A program made the position numbers and the translations under genes. A DNA stretch of 64,000 nt, taken from Paenibacillus sp. 1001270B_150601_E10 (lineage in GTDB: Bacteria; Bacillota; Bacilli; Paenibacillales; Paenibacillaceae). Location: positions 432,364-496,363 of the forward strand of contig NZ_JADMOL010000001.1 of NCBI RefSeq assembly GCF_015558675.1, read 5' to 3'. This document shows, piece by piece, positions 44,994 through 52,658 of this stretch (the first letter of the stretch is position 1; every line of letters starts with the position of its first letter). A model generated the notes under the pieces. That model was given only the letters and a program-made list of their open reading frames with translations, was not told where the DNA came from and ran no database searches.

Positions 44994-45013
44994 GCCGGGC
45001 TTATCCTTTTTTT
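44987..45013 (+). terminator. Terminator overlapping the DUF1836 stop codon
   Basis: GGATAAGCC GGGCTTATCC followed by TTTTTTT; the stop codon is inside the stem. Confidence 0.85.
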
Positions 45014-45336
45014 ATGCTTATCAAGTTGGATTATGAGGAACCTTTACATCAACTCCCGACCCACTTTGTTGTTATATCTCAATTTAGATAATTATAGGAT
45101 TCATAATTATTGGTAATTCTCTCTTGTGTTGTTCATCTGTCATGCTTACCCTCCTTGACAAAACCTTAATAACATTCGGCTCTTTGCTACAAGTAAACAC
45201 TCGCTTTCCCGATTGCTCCTAAATCGCAATGAAAAGGATTGGTTTTCCTTTCATTTGAAACAATACAATTTGGTAAAAATATCTATGTTTATGTTTTTCT
45301 AAACTTAGTGTCATTTGACTTGTAAAAGTTATCCGA

Positions 45337-45426
45337 TTTATCACCGTTTATCAATATTCAACAAAAAGCCGTAGTGATGCTGGTTTTCGGGGTTTCTGCT
45401 TTATCATTGTTTATCATGATTTATCA
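45337..45426 (+). repeat. Five TTTATCA repeats at 10-bp phase
   Basis: TTTATCA begins at 45337, 45347, 45400, 45410 and 45420. Within each group the step is exactly 10 bases, placing the copies on one face of the helix. They lie just left of the putative attachment-type sequence, so recombinase arm sites or a regulator/iteron array are the options. Confidence 0.7.
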
Positions 45427-45439
45427 CTTTTAACATGGT

Positions 45440-45462
45440 TTTTGTGGGTAGTGTGTGGGTAA
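45440..45462 (+). repeat. Putative left attachment-type repeat (paired GTGGGT)
   Basis: Matches 47481-47503 at 19 of 23 positions in the same orientation; both contain two GTGGGT motifs exactly 11 bases apart between TTTT and TAA. They bracket the prophage remnant as direct repeats. Confidence 0.45.
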
Positions 45463-45519
45463 AATATGTGCCAGAATAATAAAAGAGAGCCGTGAGGGTT
45501 AACTCAACAGCTCTTTATA

Positions 45520-45621
45520 TTACCCCCGCAGCACTTTCATAGTACGTGTCTTGTTCGTTTCAAAATCAATAAATCCTTTTCCTTTTAATCTATCCAAGTA
45601 TCTATCTATAAAGAAACTATT
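45520..45621 (-). pseudogene. C-terminal fragment of a probable winged-helix protein
   Basis: A start-less frame of 33 codons after an in-frame stop: SFFIDRYLDRLKGKGFIDFE then NKTRTMKVLRG and stop. The repeated LDRLKGKGFIDF pattern looks like the recognition helix and wing of a small HTH protein. Likely a relic within the prophage remnant. Confidence 0.3.
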
Positions 45622-45825
45622 TCATTCAATGCGAGGTTTTGAACTCGGGGAATAACCCGAGTCAGTAATTACATTCCACAAACAATCGGAATTTTCGTTA
45701 ATTTCGAATGCTCCCCTTGCATTCTGAATGATCTTCGACCCGTTACATCCTTTAGTTTGTACTGTGCGACGATATGTTCCAAATCTATCAGAAATAACTA
45801 GCGAAAGTATGCTGAAATAAAGGAA

Positions 45826-45867
45826 ACCCCATAGCTTATAGGAAATTCCCCGATAAGCTATGGGGCT
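45826..45867 (-). terminator. Terminator after the prophage-borne stalk-domain gene
   Basis: Perfect 13-base stem CCCCATAGCTTAT ... ATAAGCTATGGGG, 25 bases after the stop at 45892, followed on the minus strand by TTTCCTTTATTT. Confidence 0.8.
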
Positions 45868-45891
45868 CATTACATATCATACATATAATAT

Positions 45892-46605
45892 CTATTCCGA
45901 GACATCTTGGAATGTTAAACCAGGGAAAACGGTATAATTCTTTAATTGGGTATCACTGATTATGTTTGCATAATCTATTAGGTATCCCTTACTCATATAT
46001 GGAGCTACATCAAAGTCCCATTCAGCCACAAATGGTGTGGATAAATTCATGTAATGAACTACTTTTACACGTACTTTGTATTGGTCTCCATCGCTCCTAC
46101 CTTCTCCTTTTCTTTTATCATCTACAATTTTTTTAGCATCTACTATTTTCAGCTCTAAAATGGAAGGATATACGCCTCCTCCTGGTAGTTCGATTGAACC
46201 GTTATTCAAGTAACTAGAGGCTATTGTTTTTTTCCAAGCTTCTTCATCCCTTGAATCATATGTAACGAAATACTTATTAATTAAAGATACGATGTCTGCC
46301 CATTCTCCCCCAGCCAGATTTAATTTTTCATTCCATAGATCAGGAGTAGAAACCGAAGTGCCGTTTTTCTGATTAATAATTACTGTTTGTTTTTTAGAAT
46401 CCCAAGTCACATCAGCACCTAATGCCTTAGAAATCGTACTAATAGGAACCATGACTCTTCCATCAACATTGCGAGGCGAAACGTCAGTAGGTACTGTTTG
46501 ACCGTTTACAACAATTGAAATTTTACCACTAGCAAATGCTCCCCCAATTAACAAAGAGGTAAGAGCAAAAACAAGTGATACAACAATGACCAGCTTTTTC
46601 TTCAT
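45892..46605 (-). CDS. Secreted stalk-domain (copper amine oxidase N-terminal-like) protein
   Basis: 237 residues. Signal peptide of about 25 residues (MKKKLVIVVSLVFALTSLL, cut after AFA). One copper-amine-oxidase-N module follows (IVVNGQTVPTDVSPRNVDGRVMVPISTISKALGADVTWD), then a 160-residue C-terminal domain without a recognised family. AGGAGG lies just upstream of the ATG. It is inside the prophage remnant and is probably cargo added near one end of the phage, perhaps a lysogenic-conversion surface protein. AT-richer than neighbouring core genes. Confidence 0.75.
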   Translation of the reverse strand: MKKKLVIVVSLVFALTSLLIGGAFASGKISIVVNGQTVPTDVSPRNVDGRVMVPISTISKALGADVTWDSKKQTVIINQKNGTSVSTPDLWNEKLNLAGGEWADIVSLINKYFVTYDSRDEEAWKKTIASSYLNNGSIELPGGGVYPSILELKIVDAKKIVDDKRKGEGRSDGDQYKVRVKVVHYMNLSTPFVAEWDFDVAPYMSKGYLIDYANIISDTQLKNYTVFPGLTFQDVSE

Positions 46606-46661
46606 TTTAAACCTCCTAAAATATACTATTGGACGGAATTCCCAGAATAATGGTATCACAC

Positions 46662-46775
46662 TTATTGATAAATTACATCCTTATCGATCATCGTTTTCAG
46701 GGCGTTTATTACAACGTCCTCTAGATTTAACGTAAAACTTTTCTGACAATGTTGGTTGATTAATTGTTGTAACAT
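46662..46775 (-). CDS. Possible small phage ORF (37 aa)
   Basis: Short frame MLQQLINQHCQKSFTLNLED ... MIDKDVIYQ, helix-rich and coding-like, immediately downstream of the 86-residue lysis-module gene. The ribosome site is poor. Could be a genuine small phage gene or a relic. Confidence 0.25.
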   Translation of the reverse strand: MLQQLINQHCQKSFTLNLEDVVINALKTMIDKDVIYQ

Positions 46776-46780
46776 ACATT

Positions 46781-47041
46781 TCAAGAAATCTTTTGAACTT
46801 CATTAGCAAATACATTGGGTCTACACGTTTTTATTAAATATCCTAGTCGATCAAGCACAGTTTTAAAGCGATAGAAGTCACGGCTGCCGTTGTTGGACGT
46901 ATCGATAATCCCGGCACGTTTGGCATTCACACAAGCCTCCTTAGCCCACTCAGGCGGTTCGTCTATACAAGCTTTCGCTTCGAGTTCTTTAATCCGTTTG
47001 TCCTGCTCTTTTACGATCTTCTCCAGCTCCACAATCTTCAT
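46781..47041 (-). CDS. Phage lysis-module protein (XhlA-like coiled coil plus lysin C-terminal-like motif)
   Basis: 86 residues. An N-terminal coiled coil (MKIVELEKIVKEQDKRIKEL) is joined to WAKEACVNAKRAGIIDTSNN ... DFYRFKTVLDRLG, a motif found at the C-terminus of many Bacillota phage endolysins and holin-adjacent proteins. AAAGGAGATGATG precedes the ATG. It follows the holin fragment by 17 bases, the usual lysis-cassette order. Confidence 0.65.
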   Translation of the reverse strand: MKIVELEKIVKEQDKRIKELEAKACIDEPPEWAKEACVNAKRAGIIDTSNNGSRDFYRFKTVLDRLGYLIKTCRPNVFANEVQKIS

Positions 47042-47058
47042 CTCGTCATCATCTCCTT

Positions 47059-47309
47059 TTAATGTTTCAAGTTCTCGACGATACTCAGGCCCTCGCGGCC
47101 AATATAGAAATACATCGCCAATGTTCGGAACACTGGCGAGAGATCCCCTGCATACTGGCCCAACATAACTGCCAATGCAATCACAACGAAGATAACGCCC
47201 TTACGCACGCCCCCCCCAGAACATACTTCACTGTTGACAGTCTTTGTCATAATAGCCCCAAGAAGACCTGTTACATAATCAGCATTCATACAAAACACCA
47301 GTAACTTCT
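47059..47309 (-). pseudogene. Phage holin, N-terminally truncated (holin 4/toxin-secretion type)
   Basis: The frame KLLVFCMNADYVTGLLGAIM ... GVRKGVIFVVIALAVMLGQ ... YFYIGREGLSIVENL is the central and C-terminal part of a phage_holin_4_1-type holin, which normally has about 130-140 residues. About the first 45-50 residues are missing: an in-frame stop occurs directly upstream of KLLVFC, where the integrase fragment begins on the other strand. The remaining ATG (47289) has no ribosome site, so it is probably not expressed as a working holin. Confidence 0.75.
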
Positions 47310-47311
47310 AA

Positions 47312-47466
47312 CTAATTTTGATTGCGGAAGCTGGAGAAGATCTTGCAGTTATCCAAGATCGACTTGGTCATAAAAATGATCAAATAACCAGACTTACATA
47401 CCTCCACGTAACCGAAGGACAGAAAAAACTTGTCCCTGACAGATTCGAAAAGCTCATGAATTCTTA
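47312..47466 (+). pseudogene. C-terminal fragment of a phage tyrosine integrase
   Basis: About 50 codons without a start: LILIAEAGEDLAVIQDRLGH, then KNDQITRLTYLHVTE and FEKLMNS before the stop. This is the end of the catalytic domain of a tyrosine recombinase, with the box II histidine (LGH) and the nucleophile Tyr (TYLHV) still present. The N-terminal 80-85% is missing; a stop codon at 47309 lies directly upstream. Marks the right end of the prophage remnant. Confidence 0.8.
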
Positions 47467-47480
47467 AACACTAACACTTC

Positions 47481-47503
47481 TTTTGTGGGTGATTCGTGGG
47501 TAA
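47481..47503 (+). repeat. Putative right attachment-type repeat (paired GTGGGT)
   Basis: Lies 15 bases after the integrase stop, where attachment cores are often found. Same TTTTGTGGGT-N5-GTGGGTAA layout as 45440-45462. Confidence 0.45.
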
Positions 47504-47584
47504 CTCTATATTTGCAATCTGAACAACTCCCGAAAACACGCGCTACTATAGGCTTAGAAATATAAGGAAACTTTAATCAATCAT

Positions 47585-47614
47585 TTGACATGTAAATGAT
47601 TTCACAAGTAACAT
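47585..47614 (+). promoter_or_regulatory. Possible SigA promoter for the peptide transporter
   Basis: TTGACA at 47585-47590 and TAACAT at 47609-47614 with an 18-base spacer, 58 bases before the start codon. Confidence 0.4.
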
Positions 47615-47671
47615 CATACATAGTTGTTCAATCGATAATGATATGTAGATCTTTGAAGGGGAGACTCACAG

Positions 47672-49069
47672 ATGACAGCAAACACACTTGATCCTGCGCT
47701 CGAACCCAACAAGGCCAAGCATCCTCCCGGCTTGTACCTTTTATTTTTCACGGAGATGTGGGAACGTTTCAGCTTCTATGGCATGCGAGCCATGCTCGTC
47801 TTATATTTGACAGCACAGTACATCAGCGGGGGCTTAGGCTTTGCAGAAAGCTCAGCAATCGCGATCTACGGCTTCTTCGTAGGAGCCTGCTACTTTACAC
47901 CGCTCCTTGGCGGCTATCTATCCGACCGTTATCTCGGCAGACGAAGATCCATCACGATCGGCGGGCTTTGTATCGCAATCGGTAACTTCTCTTTATTTGC
48001 TGTACAGACCCATGCATTCATGTATCTTGGACTTGCCTTGATTATTATCGGCAACGGCTTCTTTAAGCCTAATGTATCGACATTAGTAGGAGAGCTGTAC
48101 CCTAAGAATGACAAGCGAGTAGACTCGGCTTATACCATATTCTACATGGGGATTAACGTGGGCAGCTTCTTAGCCCCATTAGTCTGCGGTTTCCTTGCGG
48201 AGCAATGGTTCAAAGTTGATATGGTAGACTTTATCGTCTATGGGTATAAATATGGCTTCCTTGCTGCAGGCATTGGGATGGTCATTGGCCAGCTGCTATA
48301 CAACGTTTTGGGCCCTCGTTATCTTGGAGATATTGGGAAGGAGCCTACGAATCAGAAGGAAAAGCATGCGGATGGAGTCAAACAATCCAAAGCTCCGCTT
48401 ACCGCCACTGAAAAAAGTCAAACGGCGGTTATTCTCATCATCACCTGCTTCGTCATTTTCTTCTGGGCTGGATTTGAACAAGCAGGCAGTCTGTTGACGT
48501 TATACACCCAGCAGTTCATCGATAAGGATGTGTTTGGGTTCCAAATTCCTGTTTCCTGGTTCCAATCCGTCAATCCCTTGTTTATTATTGTGTTCGCTCC
48601 TATCATATCCGCCTTATGGATGGCGCTCTCTAAGCGGAAACGCGGTGACCTGAGCTTTGCAACAAAGATGGGAGTTGGCATGGTGCTTCTCGGAATTGGA
48701 TATATGGTGCTGCTTATTGCGGTCAATCAAACGGGTAGTGATCCCGCGCAAGCCACCAAGCAGGCGAGCATTCTATTTATTTTGGGCACCTACTTCTTCC
48801 ATACGATTGGTGAACTATTCCTATCTCCTGTAGGGCTATCCTTAGTCAATAAGATATCGCCGGCAAAGCTGACCTCTCTCTTGATGGGTGTATGGTTGGC
48901 GAGCACGGGGGTTGCAAATATTATCGGCGGGCAATTTGCTTCTAAAATAAACGCCCTTGGCTACTTCAAGACATTCGGCATTATTGGAGGCTTATCAATT
49001 GCGCTTGGTCTTATCTTGTTGCTGTGCTCGAAGAAGCTGACGCAAATGGCTCAAATAGATGCCAACTAA
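47672..49069 (+). CDS. dtpT: Proton-dependent oligopeptide transporter (POT/PTR family)
   Basis: 465 residues, about 12-14 membrane helices. The PTR signatures are clear: FTEMWERFSFYGMRAMLVLYLT near the N-terminus (ExxER motif for proton coupling) and DSAYTIFYMGINVGSFLAP. These carriers bring di- and tripeptides into the cell with protons. AAGGGGAG precedes the ATG. A single gene just to the right of the prophage remnant, ended by a terminator shared with the convergent phosphatase-like gene. Confidence 0.92.
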   Translation: MTANTLDPALEPNKAKHPPGLYLLFFTEMWERFSFYGMRAMLVLYLTAQYISGGLGFAESSAIAIYGFFVGACYFTPLLGGYLSDRYLGRRRSITIGGLCIAIGNFSLFAVQTHAFMYLGLALIIIGNGFFKPNVSTLVGELYPKNDKRVDSAYTIFYMGINVGSFLAPLVCGFLAEQWFKVDMVDFIVYGYKYGFLAAGIGMVIGQLLYNVLGPRYLGDIGKEPTNQKEKHADGVKQSKAPLTATEKSQTAVILIITCFVIFFWAGFEQAGSLLTLYTQQFIDKDVFGFQIPVSWFQSVNPLFIIVFAPIISALWMALSKRKRGDLSFATKMGVGMVLLGIGYMVLLIAVNQTGSDPAQATKQASILFILGTYFFHTIGELFLSPVGLSLVNKISPAKLTSLLMGVWLASTGVANIIGGQFASKINALGYFKTFGIIGGLSIALGLILLLCSKKLTQMAQIDAN

Positions 49070-49137
49070 TCTTACGGACTCACGTTTAAGTCCATCGATT
49101 TCATGAAATGAGCTGGCATGCAACACGACTATAATGA

Positions 49138-49174
49138 ATAAAAGAGCATCCATACCTGATGGATGCTCTTTTAT
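49138..49174. terminator. Bidirectional terminator between dtpT and the phosphatase-superfamily gene
   Basis: AAAGAGCATCCA ... TGGATGCTCTTT with A/T runs on both flanks. Confidence 0.85.
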
Positions 49175-49189
49175 ATAGGGATACCTGAT

Positions 49190-50023
49190 CTAGGACGAAA
49201 CAACAGATTGGAACAGCTCATCTGGAACACGAGCGTCCCAAGCGCTGGGCTGCTCGATGCCAAGGGCAGCCAGCACAACCGCAGCTGTATCCTTGAATGT
49301 CACTTCATCGATATTTGCATTAGGGTTAACACATGGACCTACTGCACCCCAGAATACTGTACGGTCCAAAGGATGATCCGAGCCGTGATTGAATGGATCC
49401 GCTCCACCGCCGCCATGATCGGTTACGAATACGATCAAGCTATCATCCATCCAGCCACGCTGTTCGATGACCGCCAGCACCTTTCCAAGCTGTGCATCTG
49501 CAGTCTCGATACCACGAAGCTGATCATCCGTATTGTAGCCATAGCGATGCCCTGCACCATCTGGACCATCAAGCGCCAAATAGAAAAGCTGAACATCTTC
49601 TACTTTGCTTAAGTATTCGCAGGCAGCTTCTGTCAATGCCTCATCATCTTTAACCACTTTATGAACATCAATTGACTCTTCAACTAAACCAAAGTTAATC
49701 GGTTCCCAGCATGTAAAAGAAGCAAGCGTCCACTCTGGATGCTGGTCACGTGCCGCCTTAAAAAAAGAAGGGTACGGTGAATCAAGTGGGAACCGCTCAA
49801 CAGCGGCTCGATTGTTATCATAGCCGTGCTTATCTGGAGTTACGCCGTGAAGCATCGACCCCCAGCACTGTGCGCTGATTGTTGGCATTTCGGTTTGCGC
49901 GTTATATGTTATCACTCCCTGCTTGGCAACGGCCTTAGGGATATGAACAGCATTCGAACGCTGCAGGAAGTTCCCTGCTCCATCCATTCCTAATACAAAT
50001 ACTCGGTTAACTGACTTGCCCAT
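49190..50023 (-). CDS. Alkaline phosphatase superfamily / type I phosphodiesterase-nucleotide pyrophosphatase protein
   Basis: 277 residues, cytoplasmic. Metal-binding and catalytic motifs of the superfamily are visible: VLGMDGAGN (Asp14), the nucleophile region EMPTISAQCWGSMLHG (Thr48), a second site LDGPDGAGHRYGY and FVTDHGGGG. The family cleaves phosphodiester or phosphomonoester bonds with two metals; the substrate is unknown. AAGGAGAGTGGGAAGAG precedes the ATG. It follows the nucleoside transporter gene in the genome on the same strand side but a gap of about 110 bases and separate stops leave cotranscription unclear. Confidence 0.82.
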   Translation of the reverse strand: MGKSVNRVFVLGMDGAGNFLQRSNAVHIPKAVAKQGVITYNAQTEMPTISAQCWGSMLHGVTPDKHGYDNNRAAVERFPLDSPYPSFFKAARDQHPEWTLASFTCWEPINFGLVEESIDVHKVVKDDEALTEAACEYLSKVEDVQLFYLALDGPDGAGHRYGYNTDDQLRGIETADAQLGKVLAVIEQRGWMDDSLIVFVTDHGGGGADPFNHGSDHPLDRTVFWGAVGPCVNPNANIDEVTFKDTAAVVLAALGIEQPSAWDARVPDELFQSVVSS

Positions 50024-50134
50024 CTCTTCCCACTCTCCTTCGTTGTGCGTCCTGCTACTCTCATCTTAGGATTATGCAAACGGAATCAGAATGGACAAAT
50101 GTATCGTATTTATGCTTTTTCGTTCTGCTCAATA

Positions 50135-51319
50135 CTACAAAACGAGACCCACTAAAACAGAGGACAGGATAGAGGCTAACGTCGAGCCGTACAGCAGCTT
50201 TAAGCCAAACTGCGCGACCTCCTCACCCCGCTTCTCATTCAATGCTTTTACCGCCCCTGTAATGATGCCAATCGAGCTAAAGTTTGCAAAGCTCACAAGG
50301 AATACCGACACAATGCCTATTGTTCGTTCAGACATTCCAGCCGCAATCTCCTTGAAGTTCAGCATGGCGACAAATTCATTGGTAACAAGCTTGGTTGCCA
50401 TAATGCCGCCGGCTCTCACGGCCTCCGACCATGGGATGCCCATTACAAATGCGATAGGCGCAAAGATAAAGCCGAGTATTTCCTGGAACGAGATGCCAAA
50501 GATCATGCCGAATAGGCTATTGATCATCTCCATCAGCGCGATAAATCCAATCAGCATGGCCCCAACGATAATGGCTACCTTGAAGCCGTCCATAACGCTC
50601 TCGCTAATCATCTGGAAGAAGGATTCCTTCTCCCCTTTCTCCTCCACAACCGTTACATCCTCTTCAGGAGTCAGTTTGTATGGATTGATCAGATTCGCGA
50701 TGATAAGTGCGGAGAAGATATTTAGAATAATCGCGACCACAACGTAGCGAGGAGAAAGCATCGTCATATAGGCTCCTACGATCGCTGCGCTAACTGCACT
50801 CATGGCAGAGGTACAGAGCGTATACAATCTTCGCTTCGAGATCACATCCAGCTGCCTTTTCGTTGTCAGGAACACCTCGGATTGTCCCAATATGGCAGCA
50901 GAGACCGCTACATAGTTCTCGAGCTTTCCCATTCCATTAAGCTTGCTCAATACGATCCCAATGCCCTTGATGATAAGGGGGAGTATCTTGATGTAATTCA
51001 GAATTCCGATCAGTACAGAGATGAATACGATTGGGAGCAGCACATCAAGGAAGAACGTCGACATGCCTTCATTCTCTAAACCTCCAAACACAAAGTCCAC
51101 CCCCGTAATCCCGTACTCCATTAGCTTTGCAAATGTATCTGCGATGACCTGAATGAGAATAATCCCGACATTTGTATTCAAAATGAGCAGCTCCAACAAG
51201 ATCTGCACCACCAGCATCGCAAGTATGGACTTATATCGAATACCTTTTCGGTTGTTGCTCACTGCGTAGGCCAGCACAAAGACAAGCAGCAACCCCAGCA
51301 CTACAAATACATATTTCAT
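50135..51319 (-). CDS. Concentrative nucleoside transporter (NupC/NupG family)
   Basis: 394 residues. The three CNT parts are present: N-terminal helices, the gate domain (AVSAAILGQSEVFLTTKRQL) and the C-terminal core (GGIMATKLVTNEFVAMLNF, FANFSSIGIITGAVKAL). It imports nucleosides with a cation. The ATG at 51319 has GGAGG 8 bases upstream; the frame extends further into the upstream terminator but that is not coding. It may cooperate with deoD elsewhere in the window for nucleoside salvage. Confidence 0.92.
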   Translation of the reverse strand: MKYVFVVLGLLLVFVLAYAVSNNRKGIRYKSILAMLVVQILLELLILNTNVGIILIQVIADTFAKLMEYGITGVDFVFGGLENEGMSTFFLDVLLPIVFISVLIGILNYIKILPLIIKGIGIVLSKLNGMGKLENYVAVSAAILGQSEVFLTTKRQLDVISKRRLYTLCTSAMSAVSAAIVGAYMTMLSPRYVVVAIILNIFSALIIANLINPYKLTPEEDVTVVEEKGEKESFFQMISESVMDGFKVAIIVGAMLIGFIALMEMINSLFGMIFGISFQEILGFIFAPIAFVMGIPWSEAVRAGGIMATKLVTNEFVAMLNFKEIAAGMSERTIGIVSVFLVSFANFSSIGIITGAVKALNEKRGEEVAQFGLKLLYGSTLASILSSVLVGLVL

Positions 51320-51345
51320 CCTAACATCCTCCATCCATATCAACA

Positions 51346-51380
51346 CAAAAAGGGATACCGTTTTATAACAGTATCCCTTG
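51346..51380 (-). terminator. Terminator after the DUF3886 gene
   Basis: Minus strand AAGGGATAC ... GTATCCCTT followed by TTTG; separates the DUF3886 gene from the nucleoside transporter. Confidence 0.75.
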
Positions 51381-51428
51381 ATGGACAGAAAATTATGTTC
51401 AGGCTGCCAAATGGCCCAAATCGGCTTG

Positions 51429-51692
51429 CTACTTGAATGTGCGCCAATCTGACTTGTCGTTGGCAAGCAGGTACTCAAAGTCATTCTCAAGGCGCTTCTT
51501 CTCTGCCTTGCGCGCCTCTTCCTTCTCCTTGAGCTCCTTCACTTTGCGCTCCGCCTCCTGAGACTTAAGGTCATCTGCCTGTGTCTTCAGCTTATTCAAC
51601 ACTTCGCTGCTAAGCAAATCCTTAAGCGTTGCGGCTTTCGGCGGTGCGGTCGGATCATTCGCCTGAGGCGCTTGTCTTTTATGCTTCGCCAT
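51429..51692 (-). CDS. DUF3886 / YqkE-like protein
   Basis: 87 residues, almost entirely charged helix: LKDLLSSEVLNKLKTQADDL then an EAERKVKELKEKEEARKAEK coiled coil and the ending FEYLLANDKSDWRTFK, which matches the B. subtilis YqkE family. Function unknown; ribosome- or nucleic-acid-associated roles are only guesses. The ATG at 51692 has GAGAGG 8 bases upstream and is preferred to the GTG at 51701. Confidence 0.82.
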   Translation of the reverse strand: MAKHKRQAPQANDPTAPPKAATLKDLLSSEVLNKLKTQADDLKSQEAERKVKELKEKEEARKAEKKRLENDFEYLLANDKSDWRTFK

Positions 51693-51773
51693 CGTCGTCA
51701 CCTCTCTTTTATCCTTCTACGAGTATACCAGATATGCGCTTGATTGTAGAAGGACAAGAAGGATTGCGCGAGC

Positions 51774-52646
51774 TTAAGCTTCATCCCACAGGCTTCTTAG
51801 GTTATCCATTCCGATGCGCGAGGCTTCCTTGCATTCTTCCATTCCTTCAAACTCAATCGTGATATAGCCGTCATAGCCAGAGTCCTTGATCAGCTTGATA
51901 ATCTTGCGAACTGGAATATCACCATGGCCTAGAATCGCACCGCGAAGATAGTTGCCATTCGTCGTGCGGAACCAGTCTCCCCCGCCTGGGTTCTCATCAT
52001 AAGGACGGAAGTAGAAGTCCTTGAAGTGAACAAGGGAGGCATAAGGAAGATTCTTCATCACGCCGATGATAGGATCCTCATCCACACACATGAAGTTACC
52101 GATATCAAGCGTTGTTTTAAAGTTTGGACGATTCACCGCATGAAGCACGCGCTGCACACGATCGCTTGCTTGAACGCTGAATCCATGATTCTCAATGGTC
52201 GTCGTAATGCCCTTAGTTGCTGCATAGTCTGCGATCAGTTGGCTTCCTCTTACGATAAGCGGCAAGCTCTCTTCCATCCATTGAATCGTCATCTTCTCTT
52301 TCGGCAGCGTAAACGCTGTCACGTCATGGCGCATATGCTTCATGCCAAGACGCTCAATCAGATCCACGTGCTGTTTCAAGCGGGCGACTTCCTCTTGGAA
52401 AGCCTCTTCCGTCTCCTGCACAAAGTTAGCCGGCATAGAGTAGTTGGACAGCTCAATTCCTGCTTCCTTCGCCTTTTCACGTACTGCATCCGCAAGCTCA
52501 AGATTGTCGACCAACGTATACCCGTATGGAACAATCTCCATATGCTCTCCGCCATTGTCTGCAATCCATTGAATCGCATCCAGGATCGTCATTTCTCCAG
52601 ATTTAAGCGCATTCAATAAGCTGTACGAGCTCAAACCTATCTTCAT
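51774..52646 (-). CDS. Sugar phosphate isomerase/epimerase (xylose isomerase-like TIM barrel)
   Basis: 290 residues. AP-endonuclease-2/xylose-isomerase-like barrel with metal ligands in TTIENHGFSVQAS (Glu), TTLDIGNFMCV (Asp), VHFKDFY (His) and YITIEFEG (Glu). Such enzymes isomerise or epimerise free or phosphorylated sugars, or act with oxidoreductases on keto-sugars. AGGTGAAGCAC precedes the ATG. It starts 12 bases after the glycosidase gene, closing the operon, so it probably processes the released sugar. Confidence 0.85.
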   Translation of the reverse strand: MKIGLSSYSLLNALKSGEMTILDAIQWIADNGGEHMEIVPYGYTLVDNLELADAVREKAKEAGIELSNYSMPANFVQETEEAFQEEVARLKQHVDLIERLGMKHMRHDVTAFTLPKEKMTIQWMEESLPLIVRGSQLIADYAATKGITTTIENHGFSVQASDRVQRVLHAVNRPNFKTTLDIGNFMCVDEDPIIGVMKNLPYASLVHFKDFYFRPYDENPGGGDWFRTTNGNYLRGAILGHGDIPVRKIIKLIKDSGYDGYITIEFEGMEECKEASRIGMDNLRSLWDEA

Positions 52647-52658
52647 TGTGCTTCACCT

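Larger units (their letters stand above)
45014..45519. other. Gene-free AT-rich region with phased repeats and a tiny ORF, left flank of the prophage remnant
   Basis: No normal gene. On the minus strand a strong ribosome site (AAGGAGGGTAAGC) precedes a 19-codon frame at 45143-45084 (MTDEQHKRELPIIMNPIII), which may be a leader peptide or the start of a deleted gene. Five TTTATCA repeats lie at 45337-45426 and a paired GTGGGT element at 45440-45462. An imperfect hairpin lies at about 45484-45516. Confidence 0.5.

Noticed and set aside
45622..45870. 82-residue minus-strand frame left of the prophage stalk gene
   Set aside because: Its start and first 15 codons are the perfect 13-base terminator hairpin at 45826-45867, and the protein resembles nothing.
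52026..52619. 197-residue plus-strand frame opposite the sugar isomerase gene
   Set aside because: Antisense to a gene with clear metal-site motifs; composition (His/Leu/Arg-rich) is that of a shadow frame.
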